64,000 bases of DNA from Elusimicrobiota bacterium (GTDB taxonomy: Bacteria > Elusimicrobiota > Elusimicrobia > UBA1565 > UBA9628), in contig JACRDP010000019.1 of NCBI GenBank assembly GCA_016212855.1, positions 1 to 64,000 on the forward strand, in the 5' to 3' direction. Shown here one piece after another: positions 24,001-36,000 of this stretch. Numbering within the stretch: the stretch's first letter is position 1; every line of letters begins with the position of its first letter. Made by a program: the position numbers and the translations under genes. The notes beneath the pieces were generated by a model. It was not told the DNA's origin and made no database searches. It worked only from the letters and a program-made list of their open reading frames with translations.

Positions 24001-27000
24001 ACCTGGAAGAAGTACGTGGTGTTGGGGCTCAGTCCGGACGAGCTCACGAAGACGTTCAAGGTCGCCGACGACGTGACCGATCCCGTGAAATTAGGCGCGG
24101 TGGACATCTGCAGCTCATAGAGCGTCCCGTTCGGGTTGGCGGGCACGCCGGTCGTCCACGTCGAGAGAATGGTGTTGGCCGTAATCGTCGGGAAGGCGAG
24201 GATCGTAGGCATCGAGGCCAAGGTCGAGGTGGCCGGGAAGGCGGCGTAGGCGCTCGAAGCGCCGCCGCCGTTGACGCGCGCGAAGAAGAAGAAGGTCGTG
24301 TTCGCGGCGAGCGGCGCGCTGTCCGGCGTGCCCGAGGTCGTCGCGCCGCCGAACACCGTGGTCGAAGCCCACACCGTCACCGGGGGGTTAAGCGTCTCCG
24401 TCGAGGCCAATACGGTGTAGCCGGTCGCGCCGGCGACCAGGCCCCAGGTCGCGGTGACCGAGCTGTTGAAGACTCCGCTGTAGCCCGCGAACACCGGGGG
24501 CGTGAAGGAGATGGGCAAGGTCCGCGTCGAGCCCAACGACGTGAAGGCCGAGGACAAGCCGTTGTGGTTGATCGCGGAAACGCCGAAGTAATAGACCGTG
24601 AAGGCGGCCAAGCCGTTGACGCTGTAGCTCGGACCCGCCGCCGGAGCCGTGGTGAAGGTCAGATTGGCCGGATTCGAATTCGGGAACGGATCGGTGGAGA
24701 AGACGACGGTGTAGCTCGTCACGGACAGCGGGTTGTTGTTGCGGCCCCAGCTCACCGTGAAGCTCGAGGCCTCCACGGCGCTGAAGGTCGACGCGACGGT
24801 GACCGGCGCGCTCGCCAAGGTGGACGTGGAGCCGAGGGTCGAATAGTCGGTCGGCTCGCCCTGACCGCTGAAAGAGCGCACGCGCATCTGGAAGGTCGTG
24901 TTCGGCGTGAGGCCGGCGAAGGTGTTCGACAGGCTGTAGGTGCCCACGCTGTTGACCAAGGTGGCGAAATTGTCCGTGCTGGCCTGCACCTGGTAGCCCG
25001 TCGGAGAGGGGTTATAGCCCGCAGTGGCCGAGCCCGACGACCACTGGACGATGATGCTCGTGTTGGTGAGGAAGGCGAAGTTGTTGTTCGAGTACACGAC
25101 CTCGAGTCTCGGCCGCAACGTCGCGTCGAGATAGTCCGAGGAAGCGAAGGAGCCGCTCGTGTCCGGGCTGTTGTCCGTCGAATGCAGTTTCAGGCCGTTA
25201 TTCGTCGTGGTCTGCCAGGCCCGATACAGGCCCGTGATGTCGGTCGTATTCACGCCCGGCAGGACAAAACCGTAGGCCGACTCGAACGCGTCCGCGGGCT
25301 GGGTGACGCTGTTGATCCCGCTCTCGGTCCAGGCGGAGGTGACGCGGCGAAGTTCCAGCAGGGGATCATTACCGGTCGTCGCGGTCCGCACGAGCTTGAG
25401 GTCCGCGCTCAAAGCCTGCGCGGCGGAAGGAGCGCCCGTCAGATCGAACTCAATATAGCCGTGGTGGAACTCGCCGAAGCCGCCGAACTTCAGCGCCGGG
25501 TCGTTCGGCAGGCCCGCCGTGTCGGTGAACTCGCCGTAGGACGTGTCCTTGCCCGCCGCCGGCCCGGGCTGCACCAGGAACAAATTGGGTCGCGCCGCGA
25601 TCGTATTCGTCGTGCCCAAGGGCAGGGCGCTCGAGAACGTCGTGGCGTGGCCGACGGCCGCGACGCTGGCCTGGTAGGTCGTGTTCGGCACGAGACTGGT
25701 GAACTGGTAAGCCAGCCCCGTCGTCGAGGGGGAGACTAGGGTGGTTATGAAGCCGTCGCTCGACAAGGCGACCCTATACGCGGTGATCGAGGGGTTGTAG
25801 CCGCCCACGGCCGTCCCGGAGGACCAGTTCACCGTGATTGATAGGGCGTTGACCGAGTTGAAAGCGGCTCCGGCGGCCGAGCCCGGCGTCGAAGGCAAGG
25901 TGATGGTGGACGTCACGGCCGCGGCGCTGCGCACGCCGTTCTGGTTGACGGCCGAGACGGACAGATAGAAAGTCGTGTTCGGAGCCAAGGTCGTGGTGGT
26001 AAAGAAGAAATTGTAGGTGAGCGTGGAAATGACGTTTCCGGTGAAGTTGGACGCGGTGGATACGCGCGCGTCATACGCCGTACCGGCCGGGTTGTTGTTC
26101 AACCAGTTGTAGGTCAGCGATCCGGTGGACACGCCCGTCACGGCCGCGCCGGCCAACGTGGGAATGTCGGTCAAGGTCGCGGTCGAGGCCGGGGTCGTGA
26201 GCGCGTATTTAGTCAGCCCGCCCCAGACGGCGCCGGCGCGGAGATAGTAAGTGGTGTTGATCGACAGGCCCTGCGGTGCCAGCGGTCCCGCCGATCCCGG
26301 GACTGCGGCGGAGGAGACAGCGCCGGCGAAGTCAGGCGCCGGTGCGGCCTGCACGATGTAGCCGTCGGCCCCGACGGCCGTGAAGGTCACGGTGATGCTC
26401 GAGGCGCCCACCGCGGCGATCAGCGGCGAACCGGGCGACGCCGGAGTCCGGGACGCTTCGTTCGTCAGGCCGTAGCTGCCCTGGTTGGCGACGCCGCCGT
26501 TGACCGTCGTCTCGGCGCCGACGCCCTCCGCCGGATCGGCCGCGTCGATCGTCGGTGAGGTGTTGGTGTCGCCGGCGAAGCCGGGGAAGCGTCCAGCCTG
26601 CGAGAGCGGATGAAAGTCCTCGGCGCCGGGGGTCGTACTCGCCCACAGAGGATGAGCGCCGATCGAGTTCGCGTCGCGACCGGTCGCGCTCACCCAGGCT
26701 GCGAGCGAGGAGGCGTAGAAGCCGCTCAGCCGGAAGCCGAGCAGACCGTTTGAGCTGAAGAAGTTATTGTAGTCGGACGCGAAGCCCACCGCGCTGCCGA
26801 CGTCCACGTCGATCGTCGCGGTGGTGATGCCCACGCCCACGCCTGCGGGCACGGAACTCATGAAGATATTGCTCTCGACCGTCCAGTAGTTGGAGTCCGT
26901 ATCGAGGCTCATCAACCGCGTCTGATCGTAAGTTCCGACGTCGTGGATGTCGTTAAATTTGAAGATCACGTTGCTCGTATTGCTCGCGACCACGCCCCCG

Positions 27001-30000
27001 TAATTCCCGCCGGTGATGACGCCAGGCTGATTGAGCCGGTTGTGATCGATGACGAGCCAAGAGGACTTCTGCAGGTAGACGGCGAAGGTGAAGAAGACCC
27101 CGGTGCCGCCCGATTGCCGGTAGTAAACGGCGTTGTTCTGGATGGTAGCGCCCGATGTCAGCCCAAAAAGCCAGATTCCTGCGGTGCTGCGCGCCGAACT
27201 CTGTTGCGGGAGAACCGTATTGGACGTGATCCACACGGCGGCTCCGGGCGTTTGACTGGAGACGAAGATGCCGTACCGGGAACCGGGCAGAATCGTATTA
27301 GTCGAGACGATCAGGCCACCGGTGTTGTTCACGTCGAATTGAATGCCCTGGGCTTGCAAGCCGGCAGAGATCGTATTGAGCGACAGCACTGCACCGAAGG
27401 AACCGTCGCCGACGGTCACACCGCTGCCGCCGTTGTTCGTTGAGACGATGACGTTTCCGCTGAGCGTCGTGCCGGTCGAGCCGCTGACATACGCCGCGGT
27501 TGAGCCTTGTATGTAGGACGCCGAGATTGTGTTCGACGCGGAATTGACGACGTGGAGCGCGTAGCGGTCAGGCGTCGCGGTCGGCGCTGCCGATACCATC
27601 GTGCTCAGCGTGATCGTGTTGAAGCTGGAACCCGTATGCAGAACGGCCGCGTGGCCGGCCGGGTTTTGGATGAAGGACCCCGTCACGAGGTTCCAGGCCG
27701 CGCCGTTGAATTCGAGGGCCGAACGGGCGGCAAGGGCCGAGTTGCTGACAATCGTGCTTTGCGAAATGGTGTTGTACGTCGCTCCGAAGTCGAGGAACAC
27801 GGCGCTGCCCGCGCCGCTCTCGACGTACGACGAACTGATCGTGTTGCTGGAGCCGTTGCTGACATTGACGGCAACCACTCCGGCGCCGGAGACGATCATC
27901 GTGCTGTACATGATCGTGTTATATTTCGCGGCGGCGTAGAAACCGATCGCGCTGTTGACCAACGGATTGATCAAACACCGCGAGACGGTATTCATCGAAG
28001 AGCCGTCGATCGTCAGCGCGTTGCTGCCTCCCGCGCTCGTGACGGTGCTCAAAGTGATCAGGTTGCTGTTCGAGTTGCCGACCAAGTATGCGCCGATGCC
28101 TGAGGGATTGTAGATCCAGTTGCGGCTCAAAGTGTTGCTCGAACCGTCGTTGCCGAAGTACAACGCCGCGTTGACTCCGTTGGCGGAGATAGTGCTCAAC
28201 GTGATCGTATTGAACCGCGCGGAGTTCAAGATCTGCAGCCCAGAGCCGGCAACACCCAAGGCGTGCACGCCGGTCAAAGTGTTCGTGGAGCCGCCGTCGA
28301 TGACGATCGCCATCGAGGCGCCGCCGCCGCCGTTGGCCGAGAAGCTGCTGTAGCTCACCGCCGTCAGCGTGCTGCCGTAGAGGCTGAGGCCCAACGTGGC
28401 GCCGCCGGCGACGGCGACGGTCGAGTACGAGATCGCATTGTCCCGCCCGGACACGATCGCGATGCCGGCGTTGGACAGGAGGAAACCCGCGGTGTTGATG
28501 ACGTTCACGCTTGTGATCGAGACGTTCGGCGAAGAGGAGTAGACGCCGTATTGCAGGCCGGCGACGCCGGGATTGACGTCGATGTTGACGAGGCTCACGC
28601 TCGCGTTCTGGATGATGAAACCGCCGGTCGGGCTCGCGCCCGGGACGATCGGGACGAGCGACGGGCGCGTGGTCAGCGCCGGATCGGCCATGATCGTGAG
28701 GGTGTTGCCCGCGGTGTTGAAGCCCTGGACCCTCACCGTCTCGCTGTAGTTCCCCGAGTCGCGGATGACGACGCAGGTCGGACCCGTCAAGGTCGTCGGG
28801 AGGGTTCCCAAAGCGGCCACGATGCCCGTCGACGCGTTGATGCCTGACTGGCGCACGTTGGCGACCGTGGCGCAGCCGGGGGGATTGGGCGAGGTGGTGT
28901 CCACGAGGACGGCATAGGTCGCCGTGGAGACGTTGCCCGCCATGTCTGAGGTCACGAACTGAACGAGGTTCGTGCGCGACGAGATGGACGTGATAAACGG
29001 AATGCTGCTCGCCTGCAAAGTCTGGGCGCCGGTCGTCCCGTTGGCGCCGGACAAGGTCACGTTGGCGGTGGACACATAGTTCCACGTCTCGCCGGAGTTC
29101 GTCGAGTAAAGGACGTTGTAGGCCGCCGAGCGGTTGTGTGCGGCCAAGGTGTCGGATTCGTAGTCCGCGAGGATCTCCGCCGAGGAGCGAGCCACGTTAT
29201 ATAGGCGGACCTCGTCCATATGGCCTTGGTAGGTGCGGTCCGTCGTACCCGCGAAATACGAGTCTTGGCCGATGCGCAATTTCTCGGTATTGGTCGAGGC
29301 CGGGCCCCAGGGCCCGCCGCCCGTCACGGTGGACACCCCGTTGACGTAGATGGTCTCCGAGACGACTCCGCCGATGATAGTCCGCGTCACGGCGAGGTGC
29401 TGCCAGCGCTGAAGCTGGATGACCGGCCCGACGGTGCACACGTTCCGGAACACACCGTGGTGCGATTCCAAGCACAACCGGCCGCCACTGACGATCTTCA
29501 ACAAATACGGGTGCGGCGTGGCGGCGCCCGTGCGCTTCGAAATCAACGCGACGTTCGGGTCGACACCGGCCCAGCCGCCGATCGAGGACAATGTGGGATA
29601 GATCCACATTTCGATCGTCAGGTCCTGAAGATCGAGGGCGGTATTGTGCGGCACTTCCGCGTAAGTTTGGTCGGGGAAGAAAAGGCCGCCTTTCGTGCCT
29701 GACGAGCGGCTGGGCGTCACGGGACCGCTCGCGTAGGAGCCGTGAAGAGAGCTCGTGCCGGCGTCGACGATCACCGTCCCCGAGGACTCGTCGAAATGCC
29801 ACTGGGCCACCAGCCCCGTAGGAAGGCCGGTCGAGACCACCAGGCCCGCATTCGGATCCTGCACCGTGATGCGAGCCGTGACGATGTTGGAAGAAAGAAA
29901 GACTCCCGTGGAAACGAACGGGCCTACGATCGCGGTCGAGACCTGCACAGACGAGTACGTCGGCGAGCCGAGGTCGACGGTGAACGTATAGACGGGGGAA

Positions 30001-33000
30001 ATCCCGGTCGCGCCGACGTTGCTCACCTGCCAGAAATACGCCGTATTGTGGACGAGGGTGACGGTCGAGACGAAGTAGGAATTCGCCGTGACCGTGTCGA
30101 CGACGAGGGCGGTCAGCCCGACGTTCGTCGCCAGCTTGAAGCGGAACGAGGGAGGGACCGTACCGGTCCAGCTGAACGTCGGCGTGCTCGCGCTGACGAA
30201 GGAGCCGTCCGCGGGCCCGGCCAGCGCGATCGGAATGGTGAAGGTCAGCGAGGCCTCGGGCGTGCCGCCGGTCGAGCCGAGGTTGGCCTGGGCGCCGTTC
30301 GGCGCGGGTTCGGCCGTGAAGGACGCGCCGGGATCGGCGCGGTCAAGGGTGGGGGACGTAATCGAGTCCGGGACGAACCCGCCGCTCGTGAAGCGCCCCT
30401 CCTGGGATTTCGGATGGAAGTCCTCGAGACCGACCGCGGTGTTCACCCAGAGGGGATTCGCCGCGATCGAGTTGAGGTCGGGCGTCGTCGGGCAGCCGCC
30501 GCCGGTCCAGCCCGTGCCCAACTGGCAGATAGCGCCGCCGTAATTGCCGTTGTTGGAGGTGTTCGAGCTGAAGTAGTCGTTGAAATCGGAGACGAAGCTC
30601 AGACTTCCCGCGTCAAAGCTGACCATAAACTGGGAGCCAACCGTGACCATCGAGCTAGAATAAATATTGTTCATGTGGCGAAGGGATGGCGTGGTGAACG
30701 CGCGCAACAGGAAGGCGCTGCCCAAAGTCGTTCCTGAGGAGTGCACGTCGTTGAAAATAAATTGCGACGCATTCCCGCCGCTTATGAAGTTCGCCCCGAC
30801 GAAGGCGCCGCCCGTGACCATGCCGGGGTTGTTGATCCGGTTGTGATCGATCAGCAGACGCACAGAGGAGTTGAAGTAGAGACCATAGGCCGTGAAGCCC
30901 CCGGCTGAGGCGGGGGTGCGATAGTAGATACTGTTGTTCTGGATCGTCGCGCCCGCGGTCAGGCCGTCGAGGTATATTCCGTACGTATCGTGCGCCCCGC
31001 TCGGCACGGGCAGGATCGTGTTCGACGTGATCCACAGCGCGTAGGTCGCGCTCGGGTTCTTCACGTAGATGCCGGCCTGCGCGCCGGGACGGATGGTGTT
31101 CGTCGAGAGGATGAGCGTGCCGGTGTTGGCCGCCTCCAAGTAGATGCCCGCGGCCGAGCTGCCGCCGGTGATCACGTTCGAGGACATGAACAAGTTGACG
31201 CTCGCCGACACCGTCACGCCGTTGGCGCCCGCGAGGGTCGACATGACGCCGTTCGAGTTGAACACCGTGTCATTCGAGTTGTCGATGAGGACCGGCGTCG
31301 TCGAGCCCTGGATGTAGGAGCCGGACACCGAGTTGCTCAATGAAGTCTGGAGGAGCAGCGCGAACGCATTGGGGCCGCCGGGGCCCGCGATCACCGTGCT
31401 TTGCGAGATGGTGTTGTAGTTCGCGCCGGCCTGCAGCCACAGCGCGCCGCCCCCGGGATTGAGGATGCTCGAACCCGTGATGGTGTTGAGCGCCGAGCCG
31501 AACAGATACACGGCCGGCGAGGCGCCGGTATTGGTCACCATCGTGCTCTGAGAGATGACGTTCCCTTCGGAAGTGGAGTTCAGCAACACGCTGCGGCTCC
31601 CGCTGTTCTCGATGTAGCAGGCCGTCACGGTGTTGCTGTCGGCCGCGATGAGATTCAGGGAGGCGCTGCCCCCCGTCGCGATCATCGTGCTCGCCGAAAT
31701 CGTGTTGAGGTGCGCCGTGTCGATCGCCGCCGCGTCGCCGGATGTGTTGCGAATAACCGAGCCCGTGATCGTGTTGGCGTCGCTCGAGGCGATGAAGAGT
31801 CCCCGTCCGGCGCCGGTGGCGCTCGCCATCGTGCTTTGGGAGATCGTGTTGGACCCGCCGTTCTGCAGGAAGGCGCCGTGGTTGTTGAGATCCGACATGA
31901 TGCTGTTGGAGACCGTGTTGTTCGTGCTGCCGAAGATATACAGCCCCGCGCCGCCTTCGGCGAAGGTGCCACTGGAGAGCATGACGCTCTGCGTGATGAC
32001 GTTGTGGTGGGAGCCGCCCGCCATCATCGCACCGACGCCGGAAGGCGCCCGCATGAGGCTGGACGTCACCGTGTTGCTGGCGCTGGCGTTGATGAACAGC
32101 GCGTCCTGCGTCGTGCCGCCGGACACCATCGTGCTCAGCGAGATCATGTTCCCGTCGGCGTTCGTCTGCAGGCTGACCGCATGGGAGAAAGCGCTGGAAA
32201 AGTAGGAGCTCGTCACGGTGTTGCTGTCGCCATCGACGATGGAAAGCGCCACGCCGGCGCCGCCCGCGGTCAAGGTCACGGTGCTCAACGAGATCGTGTT
32301 CAGGTTGGCGCCGGACAGAAGTGAGATCGTTATGGAGTTGGCGGTGGTGACCAGCGAATTCGTCACGAGGTTGCCGCTGCTGTCCGCGACCTGCAGCGCG
32401 GGCCAACCGCCGCCGTTGGCGGTCGTGAGCGTGCTCATCGAGATCGTGTTGTTGTCCGACCCCGTCACGATTTCCACGACCTTGCCGCCCGGATTGTCGA
32501 AGGCGCTGTTGGTGAAGGTGTTGCTGTCGCTGAGGACCAGCCTCATGGCGGCCGGGTTGATGCCTGCCCCGTTGGAGAAGAAGGTGCTCGACGAGAAGTC
32601 GTTATGGTCCGCGCCGTTGCCCAGCAGGGCGCCGATCCCCGTGACGTTTCGCATGGTGCAGTTCGACACCCGGTTCCAGTCGCTGCCGTCGATGTTGAGG
32701 GCGCCGGCGAACGAGTTGCCGCCGACCATGGTGCTCCGGCTGATCGAATTGAAATTCGAATTGACCTGGAGGAGCACGGCCTGGTTCATGAGGTTCTGAA
32801 AGTAGGAATCCGTCATGGTATTGCTGTCGCTCGACGTGATGTACAAAGCGACTTCCCCGGCGCCGCCGCTGATGACCGTGCTCAGAGAGACCGCGTTCCA
32901 GTCCGCGCCGGTGTCGAAGTGCATACCCCGCCCCGAGGTATTCTGTATATAGGAAGCCGTTACCGTGTTGCTGTCGGAATTGACGACGCGGACGGCGACG

Positions 33001-36000
33001 AAGAAGCTGTCCACGGTCACGCTGCTGAGCGCGAGCGTGTTGTATTTGGATCCGTTGTCGATATAAAGCCCGTCGCCCTTCGGGTTCGAAATCAAGCAGC
33101 CCGTGATGGTATTGGTCGCGCTGGCGGCGAGGTAGATGCCGCCGCCCGTCGAATCCGTCGTGATCGTGCTCTGGGCGATCATGTTGTAGTCGGAGCCGGC
33201 CGGAAAGTTGACGCCGCGGCCGTTGATGTTCTGCAGGTAGGAGCCGGTCACGGTGTTGCTGTCGGTGGAATTGAAGTCGAGCGCCGAGACGTTGCCGTTG
33301 ACGATCACCGTGCTGAACGAGATCGTGTTATGGCCTGCGGGACTGGCGAACACCACTCCGGCCGCGTTGCCGATCACGATCGTGCTGAAGCTGAGCGTGC
33401 TCCAGGTGCTGAGTTGGACGCCCGCCGTGTAGATACCGGCGGAGACGTCGGTGGTGATGCGGACGTTCGAAATATTCACGTAGCCCGACGAAGCGATGAT
33501 GCCGTACGGCGTCTGATTGGTGACGTGGATGTTGAGGCCCTGGATGTTGACGCTCGCGTTCGCGATGATGAAGGTCGCCGTCGAATTCGTGGGCGGGGCG
33601 ATGAGCGGGCGCACGCCGGTCAACGGATCGCTCATGATCGTGATCGAGGAGCCGTTGTTGATGAAGTTGCGGAACGTCACCTGCTCTAGATAGGTCTCGC
33701 TCACGGCGTCCTTGAACACGATGCAGGTCGGGCCCGTCAGGGTCTTCGGCAGCGAGTCGACCGCGGCCTGAATGCCCGTGAAGTCAGCGCCGCCCGACTG
33801 CTTGACCGTGGCCCCGTCCACGCACCAGTCGGGAAGGTCCCAGTCGACGAACCCGCCCGGGTCGGTTTCGAAGGCCGTGCCGCGACGGATGCCGCGGGCG
33901 GAGCGCATCGTGATGCGCGCGCCGGCGCCGAGCGAGGCGGCGTTGACGTTGACGGCGATCGACGCGTCCTCGAAGTTGACCAAGGTGAAGGTCGTCACCA
34001 CGGGGGTGGTGGCGGAGAAGCGGATGGCGGTCCCGCCCGCGCCGAGGCCGCGGAACGTCATCGAAGAGCCCGCCGGGGTGATATTCCCCTGGTTTGCGAT
34101 CAACAAGCCTATGCCGGAACCGGTAAAGGTGATCGTCGACAAGTCGAACACGCCGCTGTTGCCGTATTCGAGCACGAGGCCGCGTCCGGTGGAGGGGCTT
34201 CTGAGCGACGTGGACGCGATGGTCAGGTGATAGCCGTTGGTCACATGGACGGCGTCGCCCGCGGCGCTGGTGGCGACGATCTGGTTCATATTGATGACGG
34301 TGCCGGTCGACTGGCCGATGAACACCGCGGTCGAACCGGAGATATAGCTGAAGGAGACGGAGTTGGCCGAGGAGAGTAAGACGCGATAGCCCTGCCCTAA
34401 GCTGGCGGCGGAAGCGACCATCGTGCTTCGGGAGATCGAGTTGTAGTTCGAGTTCGTGACGATGCGCACCGCGTTGCCGCCGGCCGTCGCGTCCGTATTG
34501 CGGATGAAGGTGTCGGTCACGGTATTGCTGGAGGCGTTGACGCTGAGGAAGAGCCCGACGTAGGTGCTGTTGCCGCTGGTGATAGTGCTCTGGGAGATCG
34601 AATTGAGGCTGGAGCCGAAGCTGAGCAAGGCTCCGTGGCCGGCGAGGTTGTACATGTAGGAACTCGTCACCGTATTGGTTCCGCTGGACTCGATCCACAA
34701 CGCGCCGACGGCGGCGGCGTTGGAGTTCATCGTGCTGTTGCTGATGGCGTTATAGTTCGAGCCCGTGATCAGGTGAACGGCGGGGCCGTTGCCGTTATCC
34801 ATGGTGCACGACGAAATCGTGAACGAGGAGGTACCCGCGTCGAATTCGACCGAGGCGAAGGAGGAATTGCTGTTGGTCGCGACGCTGCGGACCAAAGAGT
34901 TGCCGCCGCCGCCCGGGATGGCGCGAACGCCCGCGCCGGAGATGTTGTTGAGGACGCTGTCTGACACCGTGTTCAAAGTCCCGCCGATGACGACGGCGCC
35001 GTTGCCGACGAATACGCTGTTGGTCGTCAGTGTGCTGAAGAGGACCTTGTTCGCGACGCCCTCCATGTAGGCCGCATGCGCGCCCGGGTTCGTGAGGATG
35101 CTTCCCGTGATTGTGTTGGATGAGCTCCCCGGATAAAAGGCCATCAAGGCGCAGCCGCCGCTGTCATTGCTGAGGCGGCTGGAGCTGATCGTATTCCTGT
35201 TGGAGCCCGAAAAGAACCCCACGGCGCCGCTGTCGCTGCCGCCGAGATTACCTTCCACGACGCTGCGGTCGACGGTATTCCAGGAGGAGTTATCCACGAC
35301 GAATCCGCCGTTGCAGCCGGCGCTGGGAGACGTCATCGTGCTTTGGCTGAACGAATTGAAATTGGATCCGGCTTGGAGATACACGCCGAAGCCGCCCGTA
35401 TTCCTGGCGAACAGTTGATTGACGATATTGGACGAAGCGTTCACGAGGTACAGCGCTTTGGATGTGACGGCGTTGGCGATCACGGTCGAGAATGAGATCG
35501 AGGTTCCGATCGTGCCGTAGCCCAGGAGTACGCCGGTCGAGTTCTGCACCGTGACGCTCGAGTTGGACAGGACATTGAAGCTCGAGAGCGATATACCGGC
35601 CGAGAATATCTTGCCGTTGGAATCCACGCCGATGCGGTCGAAGGAGACGAACGCCGAGGAGGACAGGACGCCGTAGGTGACCGTGTTCGTGGCGACGACC
35701 ATGAAGTCCTGCACGGTCACGCTGTCGTTGAAGATCTTGAACGCGGCGGTGGAGCCCGCGGGGGGATTGACCACGGGCGGAGTGGCGAGGTTCGGATCGG
35801 AGCCGATGAGGAGCCGGAAGCCGTTGGTGGTGAAGCCCTGCACCGTGACCTGCTCGCTGTACACCGAGTTGTCCATGATGAACACGCAGGTGTTCCCGCC
35901 CAGGCTCTTGGGCAGAGCGTTGAGTCCGGCCTGGATCGTCGTGTAGTAGGCGCCGCCCGCGGATTTATTGACGGCCACGCCCGCGACGCAGCCGCCGGGC

